41,482 nt of DNA from Mycobacterium sp. 1274761.0 (GTDB lineage: Bacteria; Actinomycetota; Actinomycetes; Mycobacteriales; Mycobacteriaceae), in contig NZ_LZMC01000053.1 in NCBI RefSeq assembly GCF_001668615.1, positions 1-41,482 of the forward strand, given 5' to 3'. The translations under genes were made by a program, and so were the position numbers. Positions 1 to 7,921 of this stretch are shown one piece after another. Below the pieces are notes generated by a model. That model was not told the DNA's origin and did no database searches. It was given only the letters and a program-made list of their open reading frames with translations. Each line of letters starts with the position of its first letter. The first letter of the stretch is position 1.

Positions 1-84
1 CACGCTCACCGCGGCCTGAGCGTACGGCCAGTGCGACTGATCACCGGCCTGTCGTGTGCAGACACGCCCGCTCGCGGGGAGGGG
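1..84. other. Window edge downstream of cobO; possible first codons of a following minus-strand gene
   Basis: No complete gene lies here. On the minus strand a GTG at 9-7 reads M-S-V to the window edge. In mycobacteria cobO is usually followed by cobB (cobyrinate a,c-diamide synthase), so this could be its start, but only three codons are visible and no Shine-Dalgarno sequence precedes them. This is context-based inference only. Confidence 0.2.
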
Positions 85-702
85 CTACCACTCGATGCCC
101 TTCTGGCCCTTGCGCCCGACGTCCATCGGGTGCTTGACCTTCGTCATCTCGGTCACCAGATCGGCGGCGTCGAGCAGCGGCTGTGGGGCGTCGCGGCCGG
201 TGATGACGACGTGCTGCATGCCGGGCCGGGCGGTCAGCACACCGATGACATCGTCGACATCGATCCATCCCCATTTCAGCGGATAAGTAAACTCGTCGAG
301 CACATAGAAGTCGTGGCGCTCTTCGGCGAGCCTGCTGGCGATTTCGGCCCACCCGTCAGCAGCGGCGGCCGCGTGGTCGAGGTCGGTGCCCGCCTTGTCC
401 CTCGTCCACGACCAGCCCGATCCCATCTTGTGCCATTCGACGGGTCCGCCGACGCCATGCTCGTCGTGTATCCGGCCGAGTTCGCGAAAAGCGGCCTCCT
501 CGCCCACTTTCCACTTCGCGCTCTTGACGAACTGGAACACCGCGATGTTGAAGCCCTGATTCCACGCCCGCAAGGCCATCCCGAACGCGGCGGTCGACTT
601 GCCCTTTCCCGTGCCGGTGTGCACTGCCAGCAGCGGCGCGTTGCGCCGAGCGCGAGTCGTCAGGCCGTCGTCGGGAATGGTCTGTGGTCGACCCTGAGGC
701 AT
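85..702 (-). CDS. cobO: Cob(I)yrinic acid a,c-diamide adenosyltransferase
   Basis: A 205-residue CobO/CobA-type adenosyltransferase, which moves the 5'-deoxyadenosyl group of ATP onto cob(I)yrinate a,c-diamide in cobalamin synthesis in the cytoplasm. The family P-loop GTGKGKST is at residues 30-37, followed by the typical N-Q-G-F and FVKS segments and a VLDEFTYP Walker-B-like strand. Length is normal for the family. The ATG at 702 has a GGGAG Shine-Dalgarno sequence 8 bases upstream. It lies 12 bases after the chelatase gene on the same strand, so the two are probably one cobalamin transcript. Assignment rests on whole-protein family resemblance. Confidence 0.93.
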   Translation of the reverse strand: MPQGRPQTIPDDGLTTRARRNAPLLAVHTGTGKGKSTAAFGMALRAWNQGFNIAVFQFVKSAKWKVGEEAAFRELGRIHDEHGVGGPVEWHKMGSGWSWTRDKAGTDLDHAAAAADGWAEIASRLAEERHDFYVLDEFTYPLKWGWIDVDDVIGVLTARPGMQHVVITGRDAPQPLLDAADLVTEMTKVKHPMDVGRKGQKGIEW

Positions 703-714
703 GTGTTTTCTCCC

Positions 715-2547
715 TTATGCGGCGGTGCGGACCACAGCAGTGAGATCGTCGGCCCGTAGTTGCGAAAGCCGAACGGCAGGCGCATCCAGATGGCAGGCTA
801 GCTCCTCGGCCAAACCCAGTCGCACGAACGATGTTTCGCAATCGACGACGACGGCGGCGGCGCCCTCGGCGACCAGTTTGGCCGCAGCGGCGCGCGCCCG
901 CCCGAGCGGGTCGACGCCACCGGTGGCGCGCCCGTCGGTAAGCACGACGACCAGGCTACGGCGCGCGCGATCGCGGGCCTTCTCCCGCATCACCAGGTCC
1001 CGGGCGGTCAATAAACCTTGCGCCAGCGGCGTTTTCCCACCGGTGTCGAACCGCGCCAGCCTGCGCCCGGCGATGTGTACCGACGATGTCGGCGGCAGCA
1101 ATACCGTGGCGTCTTGTGCGCGGAAGGTGATCACCGCCACCTTGTCGCGTCGTTGATAGGCGTCGCGCAGCAGCGACAGTGCCGCGCCGCTGACCGCGGC
1201 CATGCGGTCGCGGGCCGCCATGGATCCCGAGGCGTCGACCACGAAGATCACTAGGTTCCCTTCGCGGCCTTCGCGAATCGCGCGCCGGACATCGGCGGGC
1301 TCGACGCGCGGCCTGCCGGCCCGTCGCTGGCGATGTGCGGCGGCCAGCAGTGTGGCGAAGGCATGCACACCGTGGCCCTCGTCGGGATCCGGCGTCGACG
1401 ACACCGTCGTTCCGGTGCGGTTGCGCGCACGAGACCGGCGGCCCGGCGCGCCCTCCCCCACGCCGGGCACCACCAGCGTCCGCGTCCTGAAGACACCGGA
1501 GGGCGCCGCGCTGTGGCGCACCTTTGATGACGATGAATCACCTTGTATCGCAGGGCTTTCCGAGTCAGCAGTCGCTGAACCTCCGCCGCCGGGAGGGTCC
1601 GGATCAGGATCGGGTTCGCCGGCCGACTCGCCCGCCTGGGCCATCGCCTCGTCGAGCTGCTGCGGGTCGAGCCCCGGATCGTCGAACGGATCGCGCCTGC
1701 GCCGGTGTGGCAGCGCCAATTCCGCGGCCACCCGAATGTCCTCTTCGGCGACAGTCCCAGCCCCGCGCCACGCCGCATGGGCCACCGCCGTTCGCGCGAC
1801 CACCAGGTCGGCCCGCATGCCGTCGACGTCGAACGCCGCGCACAGCGCGGCGATGCGCCGAAGTTCGTGGTCCGGCAACACCACCGAGTCGACGGCGCGG
1901 CGGGCCGCGGCGATGCGCGCGGCCAGCTCGACATCCAGGTCGGCGTAGGCGGCCGCAAAGGCGGCCGGGTCGGCTTCGAACGCCATGCGCGCGCGGATGA
2001 CCTCGGCACGCACCTCGACATCGCGTGAGGCATGCACGTCGACGGTGAGGCCGAAGCGGTCCAGCAGCTGTGGACGAAGCTCGCCCTCTTCGGGATTCAT
2101 GGTGCCGATCAACACGAACCGGGCCTCGTGGCTGTGCGAGATGCCGTCGCGCTCGATGTGCACCCGGCCCATCGCGGCTGCGTCGAGCAACACGTCGACG
2201 AGATGGTCGTGCAGGAGGTTGACCTCGTCGACGTACAACACGCCGCCGTGTGCGCGGGCCAGCAGCCCCGGCGAGAACGCATGCTCGCCGTCGCGCAGTA
2301 CCCGCTGCAGATCCAGCGAGCCGACCACCCGGTCCTCGGTGGCGCCGATCGGCAGTTCTACCAGCGCGGAATCGGCGTCGACGGCCGAAAGGACCTGCGC
2401 CAGACCGCGCACCGCCGTCGACTTGGCCGTGCCCTTCTCGCCGCGGATCAGCACGCCGCCGATTTCGGGGCGCACCGCGCACAGCACCAACGCCAGCCGC
2501 AGCCGGTCGTGTCCGACGATCGCGCTGAACGGGTAGGCCGGGATCAC
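715..2547 (-). CDS. Magnesium/cobalt chelatase-type fused AAA+ and VWA protein
   Basis: A 610-residue protein with a BchI/ChlI-like AAA+ module followed by a BchD/ChlD-like von Willebrand A domain. Walker A is GEKGTAKST at 36-44 and Walker B is LYVDEVNLL around 104-112. The VWA MIDAS motif DASGSM is at 438-443, with the later MIDAS Thr (GGKTPLA) and TDGRAT strand present. An acidic/proline-rich linker lies near 310-360. The GTG at 2547 is chosen because it overlaps the preceding TGA as GTGA and removes a 72-residue low-quality extension. The cobO context suggests the ATPase partner of a cobaltochelatase; a role in another metal insertion cannot be excluded. It resembles Rv2850c. Confidence 0.88.
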   Translation of the reverse strand: MIPAYPFSAIVGHDRLRLALVLCAVRPEIGGVLIRGEKGTAKSTAVRGLAQVLSAVDADSALVELPIGATEDRVVGSLDLQRVLRDGEHAFSPGLLARAHGGVLYVDEVNLLHDHLVDVLLDAAAMGRVHIERDGISHSHEARFVLIGTMNPEEGELRPQLLDRFGLTVDVHASRDVEVRAEVIRARMAFEADPAAFAAAYADLDVELAARIAAARRAVDSVVLPDHELRRIAALCAAFDVDGMRADLVVARTAVAHAAWRGAGTVAEEDIRVAAELALPHRRRRDPFDDPGLDPQQLDEAMAQAGESAGEPDPDPDPPGGGGSATADSESPAIQGDSSSSKVRHSAAPSGVFRTRTLVVPGVGEGAPGRRSRARNRTGTTVSSTPDPDEGHGVHAFATLLAAAHRQRRAGRPRVEPADVRRAIREGREGNLVIFVVDASGSMAARDRMAAVSGAALSLLRDAYQRRDKVAVITFRAQDATVLLPPTSSVHIAGRRLARFDTGGKTPLAQGLLTARDLVMREKARDRARRSLVVVLTDGRATGGVDPLGRARAAAAKLVAEGAAAVVVDCETSFVRLGLAEELACHLDAPAVRLSQLRADDLTAVVRTAA

Positions 2548-3011
2548 GGTTGCTCGGTTTCGTTGCGGCCGCGCAGCATCGGCACGTGCGGTATCCCGTC
2601 GTCGAGGAACTCCTCGCCGTCGCGGACGAAACCGAGCTTGAGGTACATGTCTTCCAAATAGGTCTGGGCGTTGATGCGGCAGGCGTAGTCTCCCACTTCG
2701 GCCAGTGCGGCCTGGAGAAGTCGGTTCGCATGGCCGTGACCCCGGGCGGCGCGCTTGGTGCACACCCGTCCGATGCGGAACCCTTTCTCGCCGCCGAAGT
2801 GTTCCTCCATCAACCGCATGGTGGAAATGACGTCGCCGTCGGGTGCTTCCAGCCAGAAGTGCCGCGTTTCGGCCAGCAGGTCGCGCCCGTCGAGTTCCGG
2901 GTACGGCGTGGCCTGCTCGACGACGAACACCTCGACCCGCAGCTTGAGCAGCTCATAGAGCGTGGCGGTGTCGAGGTCCTTGGCCCAGGCGCGGCGCAGC
3001 GCAACAGTCAT
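2544..3011 (-). CDS. ElaA-like GNAT acetyltransferase
   Basis: A 155-residue single-domain GNAT protein of the ElaA type. The N-terminal [16 protein letters not shown] and PYPELDGRD segments (about residues 18-44) are characteristic. The acetyl-CoA motif region is [20 protein letters not shown] (about 80-99). The substrate is unknown. Its TGA stop overlaps the GTG start of the chelatase gene by 4 bases, so the two should be translationally coupled. The ATG at 3011 gives the full GNAT fold; a longer upstream reading frame runs through the divergent hydrolase gene and is rejected. Similar to Rv2851c. Confidence 0.88.
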   Translation of the reverse strand: MTVALRRAWAKDLDTATLYELLKLRVEVFVVEQATPYPELDGRDLLAETRHFWLEAPDGDVISTMRLMEEHFGGEKGFRIGRVCTKRAARGHGHANRLLQAALAEVGDYACRINAQTYLEDMYLKLGFVRDGEEFLDDGIPHVPMLRGRNETEQP

Positions 3012-3017
3012 AACGAA

Positions 3018-3046
3018 TTCGAGGTTATCCCGAGCACGATTAAGGT
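3018..3046 (+). promoter_or_regulatory. Candidate promoter for the alpha/beta hydrolase gene, leaderless type
   Basis: TTCGAG (3018-3023), 17 bases, then TAAGGT (3041-3046), followed after 7 bases by the GTG start at 3054. A TANNNT box at this distance is typical of leaderless mycobacterial transcripts. The -35 match is weak. A second box, TAACCT, on the minus strand (3027-3022) lies 10 bases before the divergent GNAT ATG. Confidence 0.4.
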
Positions 3047-3053
3047 AGCTGAC

Positions 3054-4070
3054 GTGACTGCCTGGGAGCCCGACGTGCTGCCCGGCTACTGGCAGCAGAC
3101 GCTGGCGCTCGGCCCCGACCCGGACGGCGAAGGCGAACTCGTGGCCACCCTGGTGCGCGCCGGCGACGGGCGTACTGCCGAGCACGCCGTGTTGCTGGTG
3201 CACGGGTTCACCGACTACTTCTTCCACACCGAGGTCGCCAAAGCCTTCGCCGACCGCGGTTTCGCGTTCTACGCCCTGGACCTGCACAAGTGCGGCCGCT
3301 CCTGGCGGGAGGGCCAGACGCCGCACTTCACCACCGATCTGGCCCGCTACGACGCCGAGCTGGAATGCGCGCTCGACCTCGTCGTCGCGGAAACCGGTGG
3401 GGGGAAGGTGCTGGTGTACGGCCATTCGGCGGGCGGGCTCATCGTGTCGCTCTGGCTGGACCGGTTGCGGCGCCGCGGCGCGACCGGGGCCAAGCACGTC
3501 AACGGTCTGGTCCTGAACAGCCCGTGGCTGGATCTGCAGGGACCGGCGATCCTGCGCACCTTCGGTACCGCCGCGATCGCCGCGGTTTCGCGGTTCCGCA
3601 AGAAGCTCGTGGCCCGGGCACCCACCGAAGGTGGTTATGGCACCTCGTTGCACCGCGACTACCACGGCGAGTTCGACTACAACCTGACCTGGAAACCGGT
3701 CGGCGGATTCCCGGTGACCTACGGCTGGATCAACGCGATCAGGCGTGGTCATGCCCGGCTGCATCGCGGGCTCGACGTGGGTGTGCCGAACCTGATCCTG
3801 CGCTCCGACCACAGCGTGCGCGAGGTCCCGGATCCGCAGGTCATTCAGCGCGGCGACGCCGTGCTGGACGTCCACCAGATCGCGCGGTGGGCAGGCTGCA
3901 TCGGCAACCGGACGACGGTGGTGCCCATCGTCGACGCCAAACATGACGTGTTCCTGTCACTGGCCGGGCCGCGCACCACGGCATTCCGCGAACTGGCGAA
4001 TTGGCTTGACTGGTATGTCGATTGGTCACCGTCAGCAGGCGTCCCCGCAGAGTCCGAACGACAAGGATGA
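3054..4070 (+). CDS. Alpha/beta hydrolase (serine hydrolase / lysophospholipase-like)
   Basis: A 338-residue alpha/beta-hydrolase fold protein. The oxyanion-strand HGF is at 50-52, the nucleophile elbow GHSAG at 123-127 (Ser125), an acidic candidate lies at D269 or D272, and the catalytic His is likely H297 in DAKHDVF. There is no signal peptide, so it is probably cytoplasmic. The substrate is unknown. The GTG at 3054 follows a TANNNT box by 7 bases; the longer in-frame extension back to 2550 is antisense to the GNAT gene. Its TGA overlaps an ATG just ahead of mtr, so the two genes form a tight pair. Similar to Rv2854, which also precedes mtr. Confidence 0.87.
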   Translation: MTAWEPDVLPGYWQQTLALGPDPDGEGELVATLVRAGDGRTAEHAVLLVHGFTDYFFHTEVAKAFADRGFAFYALDLHKCGRSWREGQTPHFTTDLARYDAELECALDLVVAETGGGKVLVYGHSAGGLIVSLWLDRLRRRGATGAKHVNGLVLNSPWLDLQGPAILRTFGTAAIAAVSRFRKKLVARAPTEGGYGTSLHRDYHGEFDYNLTWKPVGGFPVTYGWINAIRRGHARLHRGLDVGVPNLILRSDHSVREVPDPQVIQRGDAVLDVHQIARWAGCIGNRTTVVPIVDAKHDVFLSLAGPRTTAFRELANWLDWYVDWSPSAGVPAESERQG

Positions 4071-4075
4071 CCCGA

Positions 4076-5488
4076 ATGGAACATTTCGACATCGCGATCA
4101 TCGGCACGGGCTCAGGCAACTCGATCCTGGACGGGCGCTACACCGACAAGCGGGTCGCGATATGCGAGCAGGGCACATTCGGCGGCACCTGCCTGAATGT
4201 GGGCTGCATCCCGACGAAGATGTTCGTCTACGCCTCAGAGGTGGCCCAAAACGTCCGGGATACGGAACGATTCGGCGTCGACGCCACGCTGGACGGCGTG
4301 CGCTGGAACGACATCGTCTCGCGCGTGTTCGGCCGTATCGATCCGATCGCAATGGGCGGCGAGAACTACCGCCGGTCATCGCCGAACGTTTCGGTCTACG
4401 ACAGCCACACCCGCTTCACCGGAACCACGGGTGACGGCCGCTACACGTTGCGCACCGAGGCCGGTGAGGAGTTCAGCGCGGGCCAGGTGGTGATCGCGGC
4501 GGGTTCGCGCGTGGCCATTCCGGACGCGATCTCAGACTGTGGTGTCGAATACCACACCAGTGACACCGTCATGCGGATCGGCTCTCTGCCAGAACATCTC
4601 GTCATCATCGGCGGCGGATTCGTCGCTGCCGAGTTCGCCCATACCTTCTCCGCACTGGGCAGCCGGGTGTCACTCGTCATCCGCGGCAGGACGCTGCTGA
4701 AGCACTGCGACGACACCGTATGTGAGCGGTTCACCGATATCGCGTCGAAGAAGTGGGAGATCCACAGCCACCGCAATGTGGTCGGCGCGACCCAGGACGA
4801 CGACGGCATCACTCTGCGGATGGACGACGGCTCGACGTTGCAGGCCGATGTGTTGCTCGTGGCGACGGGCCGGGTGCCCAACGGCGACCAGCTCGACGCG
4901 GAGCTGGCGGGCATCGAGGTGCGCGACGGCAGCGTCGTCGTCGACGAATATCAACGCACTACTGCCCGTGGGGTTTTCGCACTCGGTGATGTCAGCTCGA
5001 AGTATCAGCTCAAGCACGTCGCCAACCACGAGGCGCGTGTCGTGCGCGAGAACCTGCTGCTCGACTGGGACGACACCGACTCGTTGAAGAGCTCCGATCA
5101 CCGCTTCGTGCCGTCGGCGGTGTTCACCGAACCGCAGATCGCCATGGTCGGTTTGACCGAAAACCAGGCTCGCGCACAGGGGCACGACGTCATGTCGAAG
5201 GTGCAGGACTACGGTGACGTGGCCTACGGCTGGGCGATGGAAGACACCACCGGCTTCGCGAAGATCATCGTCGAAGCCGGAACCGGCACTATCCTGGGCG
5301 CGCACATCATGGGTTACCAGGCGTCATCGCTGATTCAGCCGATCATCCAGGCGATGAGTTTCGGTCTTGCGGGCCAGGACATGGCTCGCGGCCAGTACTG
5401 GATCCACCCGGCGCTCCCCGAGGTGATCGAGAACGCGTTGCTCTCGCTCTGCGGCGAGCCGCCGTGGCCGCCGGCCAAGCGGCACTAG
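4076..5488 (+). CDS. mtr: Mycothione reductase
   Basis: A 470-residue flavoprotein disulfide reductase that uses NADPH to reduce mycothiol disulfide and so keeps the actinobacterial thiol buffer reduced. The FAD-binding start DIAIIGTGSGNS (residues 5-16) is followed by the redox-active disulfide C39-LNVG-C44. The NAD(P)H-binding GGGFVAAEFA comes at about 178-187, and the C-terminal dimer-interface motif HPALPEVIE is present. The ATG at 4076 matches the family N-terminus and has AAGGA 8 bases upstream; an in-frame ATG at 4067 overlapping the hydrolase stop is an alternative. It ends one base from the convergent nicT gene. Confidence 0.95.
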   Translation: MEHFDIAIIGTGSGNSILDGRYTDKRVAICEQGTFGGTCLNVGCIPTKMFVYASEVAQNVRDTERFGVDATLDGVRWNDIVSRVFGRIDPIAMGGENYRRSSPNVSVYDSHTRFTGTTGDGRYTLRTEAGEEFSAGQVVIAAGSRVAIPDAISDCGVEYHTSDTVMRIGSLPEHLVIIGGGFVAAEFAHTFSALGSRVSLVIRGRTLLKHCDDTVCERFTDIASKKWEIHSHRNVVGATQDDDGITLRMDDGSTLQADVLLVATGRVPNGDQLDAELAGIEVRDGSVVVDEYQRTTARGVFALGDVSSKYQLKHVANHEARVVRENLLLDWDDTDSLKSSDHRFVPSAVFTEPQIAMVGLTENQARAQGHDVMSKVQDYGDVAYGWAMEDTTGFAKIIVEAGTGTILGAHIMGYQASSLIQPIIQAMSFGLAGQDMARGQYWIHPALPEVIENALLSLCGEPPWPPAKRH

Positions 5489-5489
5489 T

Positions 5490-6587
5490 TCAGTCGGCGG
5501 CGGGAGCCCAGCGCCCTTCGATGTTGCCGTAGCGCCAGACCGCCATCGCAGTTACCCACGCGACGACAAACAATCCGACGATGAGGAAGCCGACGAATTC
5601 GAGGTTGGCGGAACCGATCGCCGCCAGCGGCCCCGAGTCGACGCCGAGACGCTCGGCCAGCAGGCCCGCGAGCACGATGACGCCGACGACGAGGGCGACG
5701 ATCACCGAAAGCACGGTCACGGTCAGGTTGTAGTACACCTTGCGGACGGGCTGCAGGAACGCCCAGCCGTAAGCCCTCGACATCAGGATGCCGTCGAGCG
5801 CGTCGAACAGGCTCATGCCCGCGGCGAACAACACGGGCAGCACCAGGATGGCGTACCAGGGCAGGGTGAACGCCGCAGTGCCCGCCGCCAGCACCAGCAG
5901 CGCCACCTGGGTGGCGGTGTCGAAGCCCAGGCCCATCAGCAGCCCGACCGGGTACAGATGCCACGGCTTGCTGACCCGGCGCATGGCCCTGGCGAACAGC
6001 CGCGCGAGAAAGCCGCGCTGCTGCAGTTGACGCTCGAGCTCGGCCTCGTCGAGTTCACCGCCGCGCATCCGGCGGAACAGCTTGGCGATGCCGACCGCCG
6101 CGAACAGGTTGGACAGCCCGATCAGGATGAGGAAGGTGCCGGCGACCAACGAGCCGACCAGGCCCAGGGTCTGCAACAGCGGCGAGTTCTCGTCCTGCAC
6201 CGGCCCCACCACGGCCCGCACGCCGATCGCCAACAGGAACGCCAACCCGAACACCACGCTCGAATGGCCGAGGGAGAACCAGAAGCCGGCCGACAGCGAA
6301 CGCGTGCCCTCCCCGACCAGCTTGCGGGTCGTGTTGTCGATGACCGCAATGTGGTCGGCGTCGAACGCGTGCCGCACGCCCAGCAGGTAGGCCGTCACGC
6401 CGAGCCCGACGCCGAAGACGCCGGCTGACCCGAGGGTGAGGTGCTGCGGTGCCACGCCGAACACCAGGACACCCCATCCGAAGACGTGAAGCGCGAGGAC
6501 AACGCCGCCCATCGAGGCAATCGACAGCCGATCGGTTCGATCGTATCGCTTCGTATCGGGCGCTTTCCACTCCGTCGCGACAGTCAC
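5490..6587 (-). CDS. nicT: NiCoT-family nickel/cobalt permease
   Basis: A 365-residue polytopic membrane protein importing Ni2+ or Co2+. The NiCoT signature RHAFDADH is at 72-79 (H73, D77, H79 bind metal). The second signature FSLGHSSVVFG and the LGFDTATQV segment follow, with about eight hydrophobic helices and a charged cytoplasmic loop (RRMRGGELDEAELERQ). The GTG start at 6587 is supported by a promoter whose -10 box ends 8 bases earlier. The upstream ArsR gene and operator point to metal-dependent repression. The nearby cobalamin genes suggest cobalt supply, but a nickel role is equally possible for this family. Confidence 0.93.
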   Translation of the reverse strand: MTVATEWKAPDTKRYDRTDRLSIASMGGVVLALHVFGWGVLVFGVAPQHLTLGSAGVFGVGLGVTAYLLGVRHAFDADHIAVIDNTTRKLVGEGTRSLSAGFWFSLGHSSVVFGLAFLLAIGVRAVVGPVQDENSPLLQTLGLVGSLVAGTFLILIGLSNLFAAVGIAKLFRRMRGGELDEAELERQLQQRGFLARLFARAMRRVSKPWHLYPVGLLMGLGFDTATQVALLVLAAGTAAFTLPWYAILVLPVLFAAGMSLFDALDGILMSRAYGWAFLQPVRKVYYNLTVTVLSVIVALVVGVIVLAGLLAERLGVDSGPLAAIGSANLEFVGFLIVGLFVVAWVTAMAVWRYGNIEGRWAPAAD

Positions 6588-6594
6588 CGACCCG

Positions 6595-6623
6595 AGCCTA
6601 GGGGTCCACCGGAAATCTGTCTA
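6595..6623 (-). promoter_or_regulatory. Predicted nicT promoter
   Basis: On the minus strand TAGACA (6623-6618), a 17-base spacer, then TAGGCT (6600-6595), and 7 bases later the nicT GTG. Both boxes are close to the SigA-type consensus and the distance implies a leaderless or nearly leaderless mRNA. Confidence 0.55.
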
Positions 6624-6625
6624 GC

Positions 6626-6639
6626 TGAACAGATGTTCA
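6626..6639. promoter_or_regulatory. ArsR/SmtB-type operator upstream of nicT
   Basis: A perfect inverted repeat TGAACA-GA-TGTTCA. The 6-2-6 form with TGAACA half-sites is the core of operators bound by SmtB/ArsR metal sensors. It lies 2 bases upstream of the predicted nicT -35 box and 19 bases beyond the end of the arsR-like gene. A repressor bound here would compete with RNA polymerase. Confidence 0.6.
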
Positions 6640-6658
6640 TGGGTCGTCCGGTCAGCGG

Positions 6659-6988
6659 TCAGCCGTGCCGGGCGCCGATGCGGTGCAAGAGCTCGTGCAC
6701 GATTTCGTCTTCGAGCTTGTAACTGACCTCTCGCCCGGTCCGGGTCGAACTCACCCACCCCTGCTGACGTAACACCCGAAGCGCTTGCGAAACCGCGTTT
6801 TCCGACCGGCCGAGAGCGGCGGCCAGGTCCCCTACGCAGATGCCCGGCGCCCGGTGCAGGCACAGCAGGATCTCCAGCCGGTTGGGATCCGACAGCAGGT
6901 CGAAGCGCAGGGTCCAACCTGCGGTGTCGACATCGGCCAGGGCCGACGACGCGCGCTCGACCAACAGCTGCTTCACGGGCTTGTCCAC
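6659..6988 (-). CDS. ArsR/SmtB-family metal-responsive repressor
   Basis: A 109-residue winged-helix repressor. The HTH covers about residues 52-75 (VGDLAAALGRSENAVSQALRVL), followed by the beta-wing SSTRTGREVSYKL. The C-terminal helix carries D94, H98, H102 and H108, the arrangement expected of an alpha5 Ni/Co/Zn site; C43 and C51 are further possible ligands. It is encoded just upstream of nicT on the same strand with an ArsR operator between them. The likely role is to repress nicT, and perhaps itself, when nickel or cobalt is sufficient. The start is GTG at 6988. The metal specificity is inferred. Confidence 0.88.
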   Translation of the reverse strand: MDKPVKQLLVERASSALADVDTAGWTLRFDLLSDPNRLEILLCLHRAPGICVGDLAAALGRSENAVSQALRVLRQQGWVSSTRTGREVSYKLEDEIVHELLHRIGARHG

Positions 6989-6995
6989 TGCTCAC

Positions 6996-7001
6996 AATGT
7001 A
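6996..7001 (-). promoter_or_regulatory. Candidate -10 box of the arsR-like gene
   Basis: TACATT on the minus strand lies 7 bases before the GTG at 6988, a leaderless spacing. It sits inside an imperfect inverted repeat with TGTAA and TTACA ends (6998-7019). That repeat could be an autoregulatory site, but it differs from the TGAACA operator. No convincing -35 box was seen. Confidence 0.3.
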
Positions 7002-7014
7002 ATCCAGCCGCCGG

Positions 7015-7851
7015 TTACACCTGGGCTTTCGTCGCGGTGACGAGCAGGTATTCCGCGTGATAAGCGGTCTTTCCCGGCTCGGTGGCGGCGTTCCACTCGG
7101 TGAGGAACGCCAGGAAATCACTGTCGAGGTCCGCGATCCGGTCGGGGTCGCCCACGTTGGACTCATACGCCGCGATGGTCGGCCCGTAGTTGCGCTTCCA
7201 GTACTCCCGGAACTCCTCAGGGGTCGCGCTGTGGTCCATGACGATCTCTCGACGACGCATCAAGAGGTTGGTCACCCGGGCGCCGAACAGCTCGCGCACA
7301 TGATTCTCATCGCCCCATAAGGGTGCCGGGCTCGCGCCAGGGGGCGGCGGAGGCGCGTACGGCTTCATCGTCTTGAACAGGTTGCCGATGAAGCCCTGCG
7401 GGGTCCAGTTGATCAACCCGATCACTCCGCCGGGACGGCACACCCGGATCAGCTCGTCGGCGGCTGCCTGGTGGTGCGGCGCGAACATCACACCGACGGT
7501 GGACATCACGACGTCGTAGCTGTCGTCGGCGAACGGGAGGGATTCGGCATCCGCCTCCACCCACTCCAGCTCGACACCACGCTCGGCGGCGATGCGCCGC
7601 CCCGCATCGAGGAGTTCCGGCGCGAGGTCGCTCGCCGTGACGCTGGCGCCCGTCTCGGCCGCCGGTATCGCGGCGTTGCCGGATCCGGCGGCGACATCGA
7701 GAACGCGGTCGCCGGCACGGATCAGGCAGGCATGCACGATCTCGGGCCCGAAGGCGGGGATCAACTCGGCCGCGACGGCCGGATAATCGCCGGAGGCCCA
7801 CAGCGCGCGGTGTTTGGACTTGATTTCACGGTCGGCGTCAACGGTGGTCAT
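7015..7851 (-). CDS. Class I SAM-dependent methyltransferase
   Basis: A 278-residue Rossmann-fold methyltransferase. Motif I VLDVAAGSGNAA (about 50-61) binds SAM. Further motifs are an acidic strand end (WVEADAESLPF, about 97-107), SYDVVMSTVGVMFAPHH, and the post-motif loop RPGGVIGLINW. The C-terminal half includes a proline run (PPPPP) and is probably the substrate lid. The substrate is unknown. The ATG at 7851 has a strong AAGGAG 6 bases upstream. It lies 70 bases after the SARP regulator gene on the same strand and 26 bases before the arsR-like gene. Confidence 0.85.
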   Translation of the reverse strand: MTTVDADREIKSKHRALWASGDYPAVAAELIPAFGPEIVHACLIRAGDRVLDVAAGSGNAAIPAAETGASVTASDLAPELLDAGRRIAAERGVELEWVEADAESLPFADDSYDVVMSTVGVMFAPHHQAAADELIRVCRPGGVIGLINWTPQGFIGNLFKTMKPYAPPPPPGASPAPLWGDENHVRELFGARVTNLLMRRREIVMDHSATPEEFREYWKRNYGPTIAAYESNVGDPDRIADLDSDFLAFLTEWNAATEPGKTAYHAEYLLVTATKAQV

Positions 7852-7921
7852 CCTTGGCTCCTTATTGGGGTGACTTGACCCTCCAAGCGTGAGCCCGCGG
7901 CATTGAGTTACCCTTCAGTGT

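Noticed and set aside
2550..3053. In-frame upstream extension of the alpha/beta hydrolase reading frame
   Set aside because: It is antisense to the whole ElaA-like GNAT gene, and the hydrolase fold starts at the GTG at 3054, which has its own promoter box.
6588..6658. Cobalamin or nickel riboswitch upstream of nicT
   Set aside because: The gap is only 71 bases, the predicted transcript is leaderless, and no B12-box-like element was seen.
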